Positions 16,369-24,915 of a stretch of DNA of 64,000 bases are shown in pieces. Each line of letters starts with the position of its first letter. Positions within the stretch are counted from its first letter, which is position 1. Source of the stretch: UMGS1933 sp045593405 (GTDB taxonomy: Bacteria > Bacillota > Clostridia > TANB77 > CAG-508); the NCBI GenBank assembly GCA_045593405.1, contig JAZNWN010000001.1, forward strand, positions 1 through 64,000, written 5' to 3'. The position numbers were made by a program, and so were the translations under genes. The notes below the pieces were generated by a model, which had not been told where the DNA came from, searched no databases, and was given only the letters and a program-made list of their open reading frames with translations.

Positions 16369-18226
16369 ATGAAAACACTACAAGAAATAAGAAAAATTAG
16401 AGAAGAAAAAAGAAAAGAATTAGATTTAAGAATAAATTTAAAAGCAAATACAGTAGAAAAACATATTTTAGTATGCCATGGGACAGGATGTACATCTTCA
16501 AAATCTCCTAAAATAATAGAAAACCTTAGAAGAATAATAAAAGAAAAAAATATAAAAAACGTTAAGGTTATTCAAACTGGTTGCTTTGGACTTTGTGCAA
16601 AAGGACCAATAGTAATAATAAGACCAGAAGATGTTTTCTATGCAATGGTAAAACCAGAAGACTGTGAAGAAATAATAGACACTCACATTGTAAAAGGTGA
16701 GCTTGTAGAAAGACTATTATGTAAAGATGTAGACGAAAAAACAGTTCAAAGATTAGATGAACTTAATTTTTATAAAAAACAAAAAAGAATTGCACTAAAA
16801 AACTGTGGTGTAATAGATCCAGAAAATATAGATGAATATATAGCTTTTGATGGTTATAAAGCATTAGAAAGAGTCCTTTTAGAAATGACTCCAGAAAGGG
16901 TAATTGAAGAAGTTACAAATTCTGGACTTCGTGGAAGAGGTGGAGCAGGTTTCCCAACAGGCAAAAAGTGGGAGTTCACAAGACTTGCAAAAGGAACACA
17001 AAAATATGTAGTTTGTAATGCAGATGAAGGGGACCCTGGTGCTTTTATGGATAGAAGCATATTAGAAGGAGATCCACACTGTGTAGTAGAAGCAATGATG
17101 ATTGCAGGATATGCAGTAGGTGCAAATAAAGGATATATTTATGTAAGAGCAGAATATCCAATAGCTGTACATAGATTCCAAACAGCAATAAATCAAGCAA
17201 AGGAATATGGAATACTTGGAAAAAATATTTTAGGAACAGATTTTGATTTTGATTTAGAAATTAGACTAGGTGCAGGAGCATTTGTATGTGGAGAAGAAAC
17301 TGCACTTTTAGAATCAATAGAAGGAAAGTCTGGAAGACCAAGATTAAAGCCACCATTCCCAGCAAATTCTGGATTATGGCTTAAACCTACATTAATTAAC
17401 AATGTAGAAACATATGCAAATATAACAAAAATAATTTTAAATGGGGCAGAATGGTATTCTAACATTGGAACAGAAAAATCAAAAGGAACAAAAGTATTTG
17501 CACTAGGAGGAAATGTTGTAAATGTTGGATTAGTGGAGGTTCCAATGGGAACTACTCTTAGAGAAATTGTTTTTGATATAGGTGGAGGAATACCAGATGG
17601 TCATGAATTTAAAGCAGCACAAACAGGAGGCCCTTCTGGAGGATGTATCCCATCCGAAAATTTAGATACTCCTATAGATTATGAATCACTTGCACAAATT
17701 GGTTCAATGATGGGGTCTGGAGGACTAATTGTAATGGATGATACCAAATGTATGGTAAACCTAGCAAAATTCTATTTAGGATTTACAGTAGATGAAAGTT
17801 GTGGAAAATGTAATCCATGTAGAATAGGAACAAAGAGAATGTTAGAAATTTTAGATAGATTTACAAAAGGAGAAGGAAGTTTAGAAGATATAGAAAAACT
17901 TGAAACTTTAGCAGAAATAATAAAAGATACTTCTGTATGTGGACTTCGGTCAAACAGCGCCAAATCCAGTTCTAAGCACTTTAAAGTATTTTAGAGAAGA
18001 ATACATAGAACATGTAAAAAATAAAAATTGTCCAGCAGGAGAATGTAAGGAATTATCTCATATAAAAATAATTTCAGAACTTTGTAAAGGTTGTGGTTTA
18101 TGTAAAAGAAATTGTCCAGTAGGTGCGATTTCTGGAGAGGTAAAACAACCACATGAAATTGACCAACAAAAATGTATAAAATGCGGACTATGCAAAACAA
18201 AATGTCCATTTAAAGCTATTATATAG
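16369..18226 (+). CDS. hydB: [FeFe] hydrogenase subunit HydB (NuoF-like); needs +1 shift at CGG
   Basis: NADH/FMN subunit. Order: N-terminal [2Fe-2S] thioredoxin-like domain (CHGTGCTSSKS...CFGLCAKGP), FMN/NAD core with GLRGRGGAGFPTGKKW and DEGDPGAFMDR, SLBB region, then the [4Fe-4S] motif ESCGKCNPCRIG. The ordinary frame reads SVCGLR and stops 15 codons later. Skipping the C at 17947 (codon 527, CGG) gives SVCGLGQTAPNPVLSTLKYFREEY, a near-invariant block of the family, then two ferredoxin clusters (CKGCGLCKRNCPVGA, CIKCGLCKTKCPFKA). The joined protein is 618 residues, full length. Without the shift the ferredoxin end that feeds HydA is lost. Confidence 0.9.
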
Positions 18227-18254
18227 TTTTAAAATTTATTTTGTTTGCAAAAAT

Positions 18255-18397
18255 AGCCGCACGCAGGGGTTATATATTTTATTTTTTGATCGATTCCGGG
18301 GTGACCGCCGTAGAAAATGTATGAACGAAGTGAATTACATTTTCTAGGATGGGGCAGTGAAAAAAATAAAATATATAACCTCGACGAGATGCGGCGG
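18255..18397. repeat. Long multi-stem palindromic element, copy 1
   Basis: Outer arms GCCGCA...TGCGGC and TTATATATTTTATTTTTT paired with AAAAAAATAAAATATATAA. Inside are CCGGGGTGACCGCC and a hairpin TAGAAAATGTA...TACATTTTCTA, then GGATGGGGCAGTGA. An inverted, diverged copy lies at 61583-61733. It fills the spacer between hydB and hydA and holds no ORF. Confidence 0.8.
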
Positions 18398-18426
18398 ATT
18401 TATATAGAAATCGAAAGGGGAAAAAT

Positions 18427-20172
18427 ATGTTAGAAAAAATAAAACTAAACATAGACGGAATAGATGTAGAAGTAGAAAAAGGCACAACAGTCTTACAAGC
18501 TGCAAGAAAAGCAAATATAGATATTCCAACACTATGCTTTTTAAAGGGAATAAATGCAGCAGGAGATTGTAGAATGTGTATAGTAGAAATAGAAGGAAAA
18601 AGAGCACTTACTCCTTCTTGTAATACTTTAGCAGAAGATGGAATGGTAGTAAAAACAAACACAGACAAAGTAAATGAATCAAGAAAAATAGTATTAGATT
18701 TAATTTTATCTACCCATAATAGAGATTGTCTGACTTGTGTAAGAAATGGAAATTGTGAATTACAAGAACTTTGTAAAAAATTTGGAATAACAAATGTAGA
18801 ATATGAAGGAGAAAAAGTAAAACCACATATAGATGATTTGTCTCCATCAATTGTAAGGGATGCAAGCAAGTGTATAATGTGCAAAAGATGTGTGGCTGCA
18901 TGTAAAAACATACAAAATATATCTGCAATTGATGTTGCAGGAAGAGGGTTTGAATCTAGAATTGCACCTACAGGAGATAAAAGTTTAAATGAAGTAAATT
19001 GTACATTTTGTGGACAGTGTATAACTGCATGTCCAGTAGGGGCATTAAAAGAAAAAGATGATACTCAAAGAGTATGGAGAAAAATAAGAGATAAAGATAC
19101 ATATACAGTGGTTCAAGTTGCACCAGCTGTAAGAGTAGCATTAGGAGAAGAATTTGGATTAGAAATTGGAACAAATGTAAAAGGAAAAATGGTAACAGCT
19201 TTAAGAAAAATTGGATTTGATAAAGTATTTGATACAAATACTGGAGCAGATTTTACAATAGTTGAAGAAGCAAATGAATTTATCGAAAGAGTAACAAAAG
19301 GAGAAACTTTACCAATGATTACATCATGTAGTCCGGGTTGGGTTAGATTTATAGAAATGAACTATCCAGAGTTACTTGGGAATTTATCTAGTTGCAAATC
19401 TCCACACCAAATGTTTGGGGCAATATTAAAATCTTATTATGCAGAAAAAGAAAAAATAGATGCAAAGAAAATGTTTGTTGTATCTGTTATGCCATGTGTT
19501 GCTAAAAAGTTTGAAAGAACTAGAGAAGAGATGAAGAACGATGAACTAGAAAATGTAGATGCAGTAATTACAACTCGTGAACTTGCTAGAATGATAAAAC
19601 AGGCAAATATAGATTTTGTAAACTTAGAAGAAACAGAATTTGATAATCCAATGGGAGAAGCAACAGGAGCTGCTGCTATATTTGGAACAACAGGTGGAGT
19701 TATGGAAGCGGCTCTTAGAACCGCACATGAAGCTATAACTGGAAAAGAATTAAAAAACATCGATTTTGTAGAAATTAGAGGAGCAAGAGGAATTAAAAAA
19801 GCAAGTGTTGTAATAGATGGAAAAGAAATAAAAGTAGTTGTAGCTCATGGCTTATCAAATGCGAGAAAAGTATTGGATGAAATAAAAGAAGGAAAAGCAG
19901 ATTACCAATTTGTAGAAATAATGGCATGCCCAGGAGGATGTATAATGGGTGGAGGCCAACCAATTGTTAGTTCTAAAAAAAGAATGGATGTAGATGTAAG
20001 AAAATTAAGAGCAGAAGCTTTATATAAAATAGATAAAGAAAGTGTTTTAAGAAAATCACACGAAAATCCAATTGTTATAAAAATATATAAAAACTATTTA
20101 GGTCACATAGGTGGAGAAAAAGCTCACGAATTATTACATACACATTATACCAAAAGAGAAAAGTATAGCTAG
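18427..20172 (+). CDS. hydA: [FeFe] hydrogenase catalytic subunit HydA
   Basis: 581 residues. N-terminal [2Fe-2S] (PTLCFLKGINAAGDCRMC), the His-ligated cluster motif HNRDCLTCVRNGNCELQ, two [4Fe-4S] motifs (CIMCKRCVAACKNI, CTFCGQCITACPVGA), then the H-cluster domain with L1 TSCSPGWVRFIE, L2 MPCVAKKFE and L3 MACPGGCIMGGGQP. This is the D/M3-type catalytic subunit that makes or uses H2. The small-subunit-like end KIYKNYLGHIGGEKAHELLHTHY is present. No maturases (hydEFG) are in the window. Confidence 0.96.
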   Translation: MLEKIKLNIDGIDVEVEKGTTVLQAARKANIDIPTLCFLKGINAAGDCRMCIVEIEGKRALTPSCNTLAEDGMVVKTNTDKVNESRKIVLDLILSTHNRDCLTCVRNGNCELQELCKKFGITNVEYEGEKVKPHIDDLSPSIVRDASKCIMCKRCVAACKNIQNISAIDVAGRGFESRIAPTGDKSLNEVNCTFCGQCITACPVGALKEKDDTQRVWRKIRDKDTYTVVQVAPAVRVALGEEFGLEIGTNVKGKMVTALRKIGFDKVFDTNTGADFTIVEEANEFIERVTKGETLPMITSCSPGWVRFIEMNYPELLGNLSSCKSPHQMFGAILKSYYAEKEKIDAKKMFVVSVMPCVAKKFERTREEMKNDELENVDAVITTRELARMIKQANIDFVNLEETEFDNPMGEATGAAAIFGTTGGVMEAALRTAHEAITGKELKNIDFVEIRGARGIKKASVVIDGKEIKVVVAHGLSNARKVLDEIKEGKADYQFVEIMACPGGCIMGGGQPIVSSKKRMDVDVRKLRAEALYKIDKESVLRKSHENPIVIKIYKNYLGHIGGEKAHELLHTHYTKREKYS

Positions 20173-20184
20173 ATTTAATTTATT

Positions 20185-20210
20185 TGTAGGGGCAGGGTTC
20201 CATCCCTGCC
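20185..20210. repeat. TGTAGGGGC repeat, one half
   Basis: TGTAGGGGCAGGG, TTCCAT, CCCTGCCC: half unit carrying the CAGGGTTCCA stem. Confidence 0.85.
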
Positions 20211-20249
20211 CGCAAATACTTTTGGGTTAATCCTAAAAACGGAGGAAAT

Positions 20250-20886
20250 ATGAAAATACTAATAATCACAGGTGGAAACATAAACAAAGAATTTTTACGA
20301 AACCATTTAAAAGAAAATAAATATGACGAAATAATAGCAGCAGATAAAGGTTTAGAAGTATTAAATAAAACTAATATAAATCCAGACTATATAATTGGAG
20401 ATTTTGATTCTATAAATAAAGAAATTTTAGAACAATATAAAAATATACCTATAACCTATTTAAAACCAGAAAAAGATTTTACAGATACACATATGGCTTT
20501 AAAACTTGCAATTGAAAATGGTGCAAAAAGAATAACAATATATGGAGCAATAGGAACAAGACTTGACCACAGTATAGCAAATATTCATATTCTTAAAGAA
20601 ACATTAGAGAAAAATATAGACACAGAAATAATAGATGAGAATAACAAAATAAAGCTAATAAGCAAAAATACAACAATAAAAAAAGATAATAAATATAAAT
20701 ACATTTCATTAATACCATTAACCACTAATGTGAAGCGGAATAACACTAGAAGGCTTTAAATATTGTTTGCAAGAGGCTACTTTGAGAATAGGAGAAAGCA
20801 TAGGAGTAAGCAACGAACAAATAGAGAATGAAGCAATTATAAAGATAAAAGAAGGGATATTAATTTTAATTTTCTCAATAGATTAA
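20250..20886 (+). CDS. thiN: Thiamine pyrophosphokinase; needs +1 shift at CGG
   Basis: Makes thiamine diphosphate from thiamine and ATP. Motifs: ADKGLEVLNKTNINPDYIIGDFDSI, YLKPEKDFTDTHMAL and YGAIGTRLDHSIANI, all typical of ThiN/TPK. The ordinary frame ends at 20759 soon after LTTNVKR. Skipping the C of the CGG at 20736 (codon 163) gives GITLEGFKYCLQEATLRIGESIGVSNE to the stop at 20886, matching the conserved G(V/I)TLxGxKY and R.G.S.GVSNE blocks of the substrate-binding domain. Joined length 211 residues, the family norm. GGAGGAA ribosome site. Confidence 0.88.
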
Positions 20887-20945
20887 AAACCTCTCACTTA
20901 TAAATATAAAATAACATATTATATATTTATAAGGGGGAGATTTTT
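20886..20945. terminator. Possible terminator-like stem before dpaB
   Basis: AAACCTCTCACTTATAAATATA and TATATTTATAAGGGGGAGATTTTTTAG can pair over about 20 bases and end in a T-run. The right arm also carries the dpaB ribosome site (AAGGGGGAG), so the structure could sequester it. Confidence 0.5.
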
Positions 20946-20947
20946 TA

Positions 20948-21527
20948 GTGTTATTGGCAAATAAAAAAATAATATTTGGATTAACAAGTTCACAATATGC
21001 TTTTGAAAAAACAATCCCCCAAATCATGAGACTAACTAAAGAAGGTGCAGAAGTTACACCAGTAATGTCTTATGATGCTTATAATATAGACAGCAAATTT
21101 GGAAAAGCTAAGGATTTTATAAAGAGAATAGAAGAAATAAGCTTAAAAAAGGTAATACACACAAACGAAGAAATAGAAAAGCTTAATAATTTCAATGAAA
21201 TAGATATAATGATAATTAGCCCATGCTCAGGAAACACTATTGGAAAATTAGGTGTTGGGATTATGGATACACCAGTACTTAAAGTAGCAAGAAAAATTCT
21301 AAGAAGTGATAAAAGTTTGGTATTAGGAATTGCAACTGCAGATGGATTAGCTCGGAAATGCAGAAAATATAGGAAAATTATTAAATAGAAAAAACATGTT
21401 TTTTGTTCCGTTCAGACAAGATAATCCTATAACAAAACCAAGGTCACTTTCATTTGAGCCAAAATATATAATTGATACAACATTATATGCTTTGCAAAAG
21501 GAACAAATACAACCTATTTTATTATAA
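20948..21527 (+). CDS. dpaB: Dipicolinate synthase subunit B; needs +1 shift at CGG
   Basis: SpoVFB-like flavoprotein of the UbiX/Pad1 fold that acts in making dipicolinic acid in the mother cell during sporulation. Seen: KIIFGLTSSQYAFEKTIPQI, IMIISPCSGNTIGKLGVGIMDTPV and SLVLGIATADGL. The ordinary frame stops at 21388. Skipping the C of the CGG at 21353 (codon 136) gives GNAENIGKLLNRKNMFFVPFRQDNP to 21527, the expected C-terminus. Joined length 192 residues. The start is GTG at 20948 behind AAGGGGGAG. Subunit A (dpaA) is not adjacent, which is unusual; it may lie elsewhere or be replaced by an Etf-type route. Confidence 0.83.
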
Positions 21528-21597
21528 AATAATGCTTGCATACTTTTTCTCCTTATAGTATAATGAGTTCATAAATAACAAATGAAGGGGGAAAAGT

Positions 21598-22173
21598 ATG
21601 AATAAAACAGTAAAAACAATTTTAATAGCTATTGTGGCAGTTGCACTTGTAGTTACAGTTGTTGTAGCAGTTTTAACGGCAAATAATAAATCAAAAACAA
21701 ATTTAGAACCTGTAACTAGTGGGGACGATTTAGTAGCTTTAGTTGACAAAATTTATGAAGGACAAGGAGAATTATATTCAAGTTTAATGACTCAAGAAAT
21801 AGATGTTACAGATAATGAAGTTGTACCTTATTATACAGGACTTGAAAATGGAGAAAATCTAGAATACCTTGCAGTATCAGAACCAATGATGATGTCTCAA
21901 GCATATTCGTTAGTTCTTGCAAAAGTAAAAGATGGTGTTAGTGCAAATGCTGTTGCAAAAGAAATGTCTGAGAATATAGATACAAGAAAATGGATTTGTG
22001 TTACAGCAGAAAAACTTTATGCAACAAGTAGTGGAGATGTTGTATTTCTTATAATGACTAACGAAGAAATGGCAACACCAGTTTACGAAAAATTTAAAAC
22101 TTTAGCTGGTAATGTAAACGAAGTTTATGAAAAAACTGAAGAAACTGTAGAATTACCAGAAGATATGTATTAA
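21598..22173 (+). CDS. Secreted/membrane-anchored DUF4358-like protein
   Basis: 191 residues. N-terminal uncleaved or signal-type hydrophobic segment (6-28), then an extracytoplasmic domain with LVDKIYEGQGELYSSLMTQEIDVTD and AYSLVLAKVKDGVSANAVAKEM, in the style of DUF4358 proteins. In clostridial genomes such genes often sit next to MBOAT and DHHW genes, as here, so it may help in wall or glycan acylation; its role is unknown. GGGGGAAA ribosome site. Confidence 0.65.
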   Translation: MNKTVKTILIAIVAVALVVTVVVAVLTANNKSKTNLEPVTSGDDLVALVDKIYEGQGELYSSLMTQEIDVTDNEVVPYYTGLENGENLEYLAVSEPMMMSQAYSLVLAKVKDGVSANAVAKEMSENIDTRKWICVTAEKLYATSSGDVVFLIMTNEEMATPVYEKFKTLAGNVNEVYEKTEETVELPEDMY

Positions 22174-22184
22174 TAAAAACAAAC

Positions 22185-22222
22185 AAGTATCGCCGTAAAT
22201 AATTAATTGACGGCGATATTGT
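22185..22222 (+). terminator. Hairpin after the DUF4358-like gene
   Basis: TATCGCCGTAAAT...TTGACGGCGATA, with a weak T tract. Probably a terminator. Confidence 0.6.
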
Positions 22223-22257
22223 TATAATTTAGAAGTTTTAATATATATATTTAAAAA

Positions 22258-22280
22258 TGTAGGGGCGATTTTAATCGCCC
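22258..22280. repeat. TGTAGGGGC repeat, one half
   Basis: TGTAGGGGCGATT/TTAATCGCCC, the GATTTTAATC stem. Same stem as the copies at 24798 and 51465. Confidence 0.85.
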
Positions 22281-22315
22281 ATTCTTTGAAGAAACTACTA
22301 TAGAGGAGAGAAAAA

Positions 22316-23701
22316 ATGGTATTTTCGAGTATAACTTTTTTGTTTTATTTTTTACCTGCAGTATTGACTGTTTATTATTTAGCACCAAAAAAATGTAAAA
22401 ACATTGTATTATTAGTAGCATCACTAGCATTTTATTTTTATGGAGAACCAAAGTATACATTATTAATGCTATTTTCAATTTTTTGTACATACTTTTTTGG
22501 ACTTTTAATTGATAAATATAAAAAATACTCTAAATTATTTCTAACACTTTCGATTTTAGTAAGTGTAGGGATATTGGTTTATTTTAAATATATAAATTTT
22601 ATAATACAAAATATTAATTTATGGCTAACAAATAAAATTGATTTTATTTATGTAGTTTTACCAATTGGAATATCTTTTTATACCTTCCAAATGATAAGCT
22701 ATATTATTGATGTATATAGAGGACAAGCAAAGGTTCAAAAAAATATATTAAAACTTGCAATGTATGTTTCGTTATTTCCACAATTAATAGCAGGACCAAT
22801 TGTAAGATATACTACAGTGGAAGAAGAAATTGAGAACAGAACTCATACTTTTGAAAAATTTGCTTTGGGAGTTAGAAGATTCATTATTGGACTTGGTAAA
22901 AAAATCTTAATTGCAAATGTTTTAGGAGAATTAACAGCTGTATTTTTAGCAAGTAAAGAGATGAGTGTTTTATATTATTGGTTATATGGAATAGCAGCAA
23001 TGCTACAAATATATTTTGATTTTTCAGGTTATTCAGATATGGCAATTGGACTTGGAAAAATGTTTGGATTTGAATTTTTAGAAAATTTCAATTATCCATA
23101 TATTGCAACAAGTATTACAGATTTTTGGAGAAGATGGCACATATCTCTTAGCTCATGGTTTAGAGATTACATATATATTCCTCTTGGAGGGAATAGAGTA
23201 AGCAAATTAAAGTGGTTAAGGAACATTTTAGTAGTTTGGATGTTAACTGGTTTATGGCATGGAGCAGCATGGAATTTTATACTTTGGGGAACTTTCTTTG
23301 GAATATTGTTAATTATAGAAAAATTATTTTTAGGAGATATTTTAAAGAAATTACCAAAAGTTATATCAAGAATATATGTGCTACTTATTGTTATGATTAG
23401 CTTTATTATGTTTAATGGAGATAGTAGCACACAAATTTTTGAAAACATTGGAGGATTAGTTGGAACAGGTGAAATTCCATTAGTATCAAAAGAAAGTATA
23501 TATTATTTGAAAAGCTATTTAGTAGTTATACTTGTAGGTGTAGTTGGCTCAACACCAATTATAAAAAATATTGTAAACAATATTAAAATGAAAAAAATCA
23601 TAAACTTTATAGAACCAATATTTCTACTTTCAGTTTTATTAATTTGTACAAGTTATATTGTAGATGGTTCTTTTAATCCATTTTTATATTTTAGATTTTA
23701 G
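22316..23701 (+). CDS. MBOAT family O-acyltransferase (DltB/AlgI-like)
   Basis: 461 residues with about ten membrane segments. MBOAT signatures: YFDFSGYSDMAIGLGKMFGF, the conserved block FWRRWHISLSSWFRDYIYIPLGGNR, and the catalytic His in LTGLWHGAAWNFILWG. It moves acyl (usually acetyl) groups across the membrane to an extracellular polymer. The DHHW gene 12 bases downstream is the usual partner that completes transfer. The target (secondary polymer, peptidoglycan or exopolysaccharide) is not indicated; no dltACD genes are present, so D-alanylation is unlikely. Confidence 0.92.
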   Translation: MVFSSITFLFYFLPAVLTVYYLAPKKCKNIVLLVASLAFYFYGEPKYTLLMLFSIFCTYFFGLLIDKYKKYSKLFLTLSILVSVGILVYFKYINFIIQNINLWLTNKIDFIYVVLPIGISFYTFQMISYIIDVYRGQAKVQKNILKLAMYVSLFPQLIAGPIVRYTTVEEEIENRTHTFEKFALGVRRFIIGLGKKILIANVLGELTAVFLASKEMSVLYYWLYGIAAMLQIYFDFSGYSDMAIGLGKMFGFEFLENFNYPYIATSITDFWRRWHISLSSWFRDYIYIPLGGNRVSKLKWLRNILVVWMLTGLWHGAAWNFILWGTFFGILLIIEKLFLGDILKKLPKVISRIYVLLIVMISFIMFNGDSSTQIFENIGGLVGTGEIPLVSKESIYYLKSYLVVILVGVVGSTPIIKNIVNNIKMKKIINFIEPIFLLSVLLICTSYIVDGSFNPFLYFRF

Positions 23702-23713
23702 GAGGGAGAAATA

Positions 23714-24796
23714 ATGCAAGATAAAACAAAGAATATCATAGTTACAATTGGCTTTGTATTAATACTTATATTAGTATTTTTAATAAATATATTAGCAGAA
23801 GATAAAGAAATATCTGTAACTGAAAGAAGAAAATTAGCAAGTTTTCCCGAAGTTTCTATATCTAAATTATTAAAAGGTGAAACAACTTCTAAATTTGAAA
23901 CTTACGCAGTAGATCAGTTTGTGGGAAGAGATACTTATAGAACAGTAAAAGCTTTCTATAGTACAAATATTTATAAACAAAAAGATAATAATAATTTGTT
24001 TGAAAAAGATGGAGCAATTTATAAAATGGAATATCCATTAACCGAAACAAACATTAAAAAATCTGCTCAAAAAATAAATGAAGTGTACAATAGATATTTA
24101 AAAGATATGGATGTATATTATGCCATTATCCCAGACAAAAATTATTATTTAAAAAATGATGACCACTTAAAATTTGATTATAATGAGTTGAAAACAATAA
24201 TGGAGAATGAATTAACAAATTTTCAGTATATTGATATTTGGAATAGCTTAGAACTAGAAGATTATTACAAAACAGATATCCATTGGAGACAAGAAAATTT
24301 AGCTGAGGTCGTAGGCACAATACAAACAAATATGAATTTAAGTAAAAAGGAAAATGATTATGTGGTATGTGATGTGGGAATTTTTTATGGAACATATTAC
24401 GGACAAATACCTGGAGATATTGAACCTGATAAAATGTATATTTTAATAAATGATACACTAAATAATTGTACAACATATAATTATGAAACAGGTGAAACAG
24501 GAAAAATTTATAATGAAAAAACTACACCTGATAAATATGATATTTATTTATCAGGTGCTACACCAATAATTAGTATAGAAAATAAAAATGCGAATACAGA
24601 AAAAGAATTATTGTTATTTAGAGATTCTTTTGGAAGTTCTTTAGTACCATTATTAGTAGAAAATTACAGTAAAATAACACTAATAGATTTAAGATATATA
24701 TCAAGTACGTTACTTGGACAATTTATTGAATTTGAAAATCAAGATGTTCTATTTTTATACAGCACAGTTGTGTTAAACCAAAACATATTGAAATAA
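23714..24796 (+). CDS. DHHW protein (AlgX/AlgJ-like, partner of MBOAT)
   Basis: 360 residues. One N-terminal membrane segment (about 7-26), then an extracytoplasmic SGNH-like domain. The DHHW motif appears as DIHW in YYKTDIHWRQENL, and the serine block as LLFRDSFGSSLVPLL near 300. These proteins take the acyl group delivered by MBOAT and place it on the polymer. GGAGGGAG site 8 bases from the ATG; forms an operon with the MBOAT gene. Confidence 0.85.
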   Translation: MQDKTKNIIVTIGFVLILILVFLINILAEDKEISVTERRKLASFPEVSISKLLKGETTSKFETYAVDQFVGRDTYRTVKAFYSTNIYKQKDNNNLFEKDGAIYKMEYPLTETNIKKSAQKINEVYNRYLKDMDVYYAIIPDKNYYLKNDDHLKFDYNELKTIMENELTNFQYIDIWNSLELEDYYKTDIHWRQENLAEVVGTIQTNMNLSKKENDYVVCDVGIFYGTYYGQIPGDIEPDKMYILINDTLNNCTTYNYETGETGKIYNEKTTPDKYDIYLSGATPIISIENKNANTEKELLLFRDSFGSSLVPLLVENYSKITLIDLRYISSTLLGQFIEFENQDVLFLYSTVVLNQNILK

Positions 24797-24797
24797 A

Positions 24798-24820
24798 TGT
24801 AGGGGCGATTTTAATCACCC
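24798..24820. repeat. TGTAGGGGC repeat, one half
   Basis: TGTAGGGGCGATTTTAATCACCC; one stem base is changed (CACCC for CGCCC). It begins just after the DHHW gene stop. Confidence 0.8.
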
Positions 24821-24845
24821 GAAAAAATATAAAAATACATAAACA

Positions 24846-24901
24846 TGTAGGGGCGGACTTCCACGTCCGCCCGAGGGCAGGGGTGGAACCCTGCCCCTAC
24901 A
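24846..24901. repeat. TGTAGGGGC repeat, 56-bp double hairpin
   Basis: Fixed ends TGTAGGGGC/GCCCCTACA with stems CGGACTTCCACGTCCG and CAGGGGTGGAACCCTG. Identical over 56 bases to the copy at 37330. Confidence 0.92.
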
Positions 24902-24915
24902 AGGAGGAAACATAA

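Noticed and set aside
3858..21355. Explaining the seven frameshifts as sequencing or assembly errors
   Set aside because: All add a C, all create an in-frame CGG, all precede a conserved Gly codon, and none lies in a homopolymer; real error would vary in base, phase and sign. It remains the first thing to exclude with raw reads.
3858..21355. CGG simply reassigned to another amino acid without a shift
   Set aside because: Reading CGG as any single amino acid keeps the zero frame, which reaches a stop within 0 to 15 codons at every site and loses the conserved downstream sequence.
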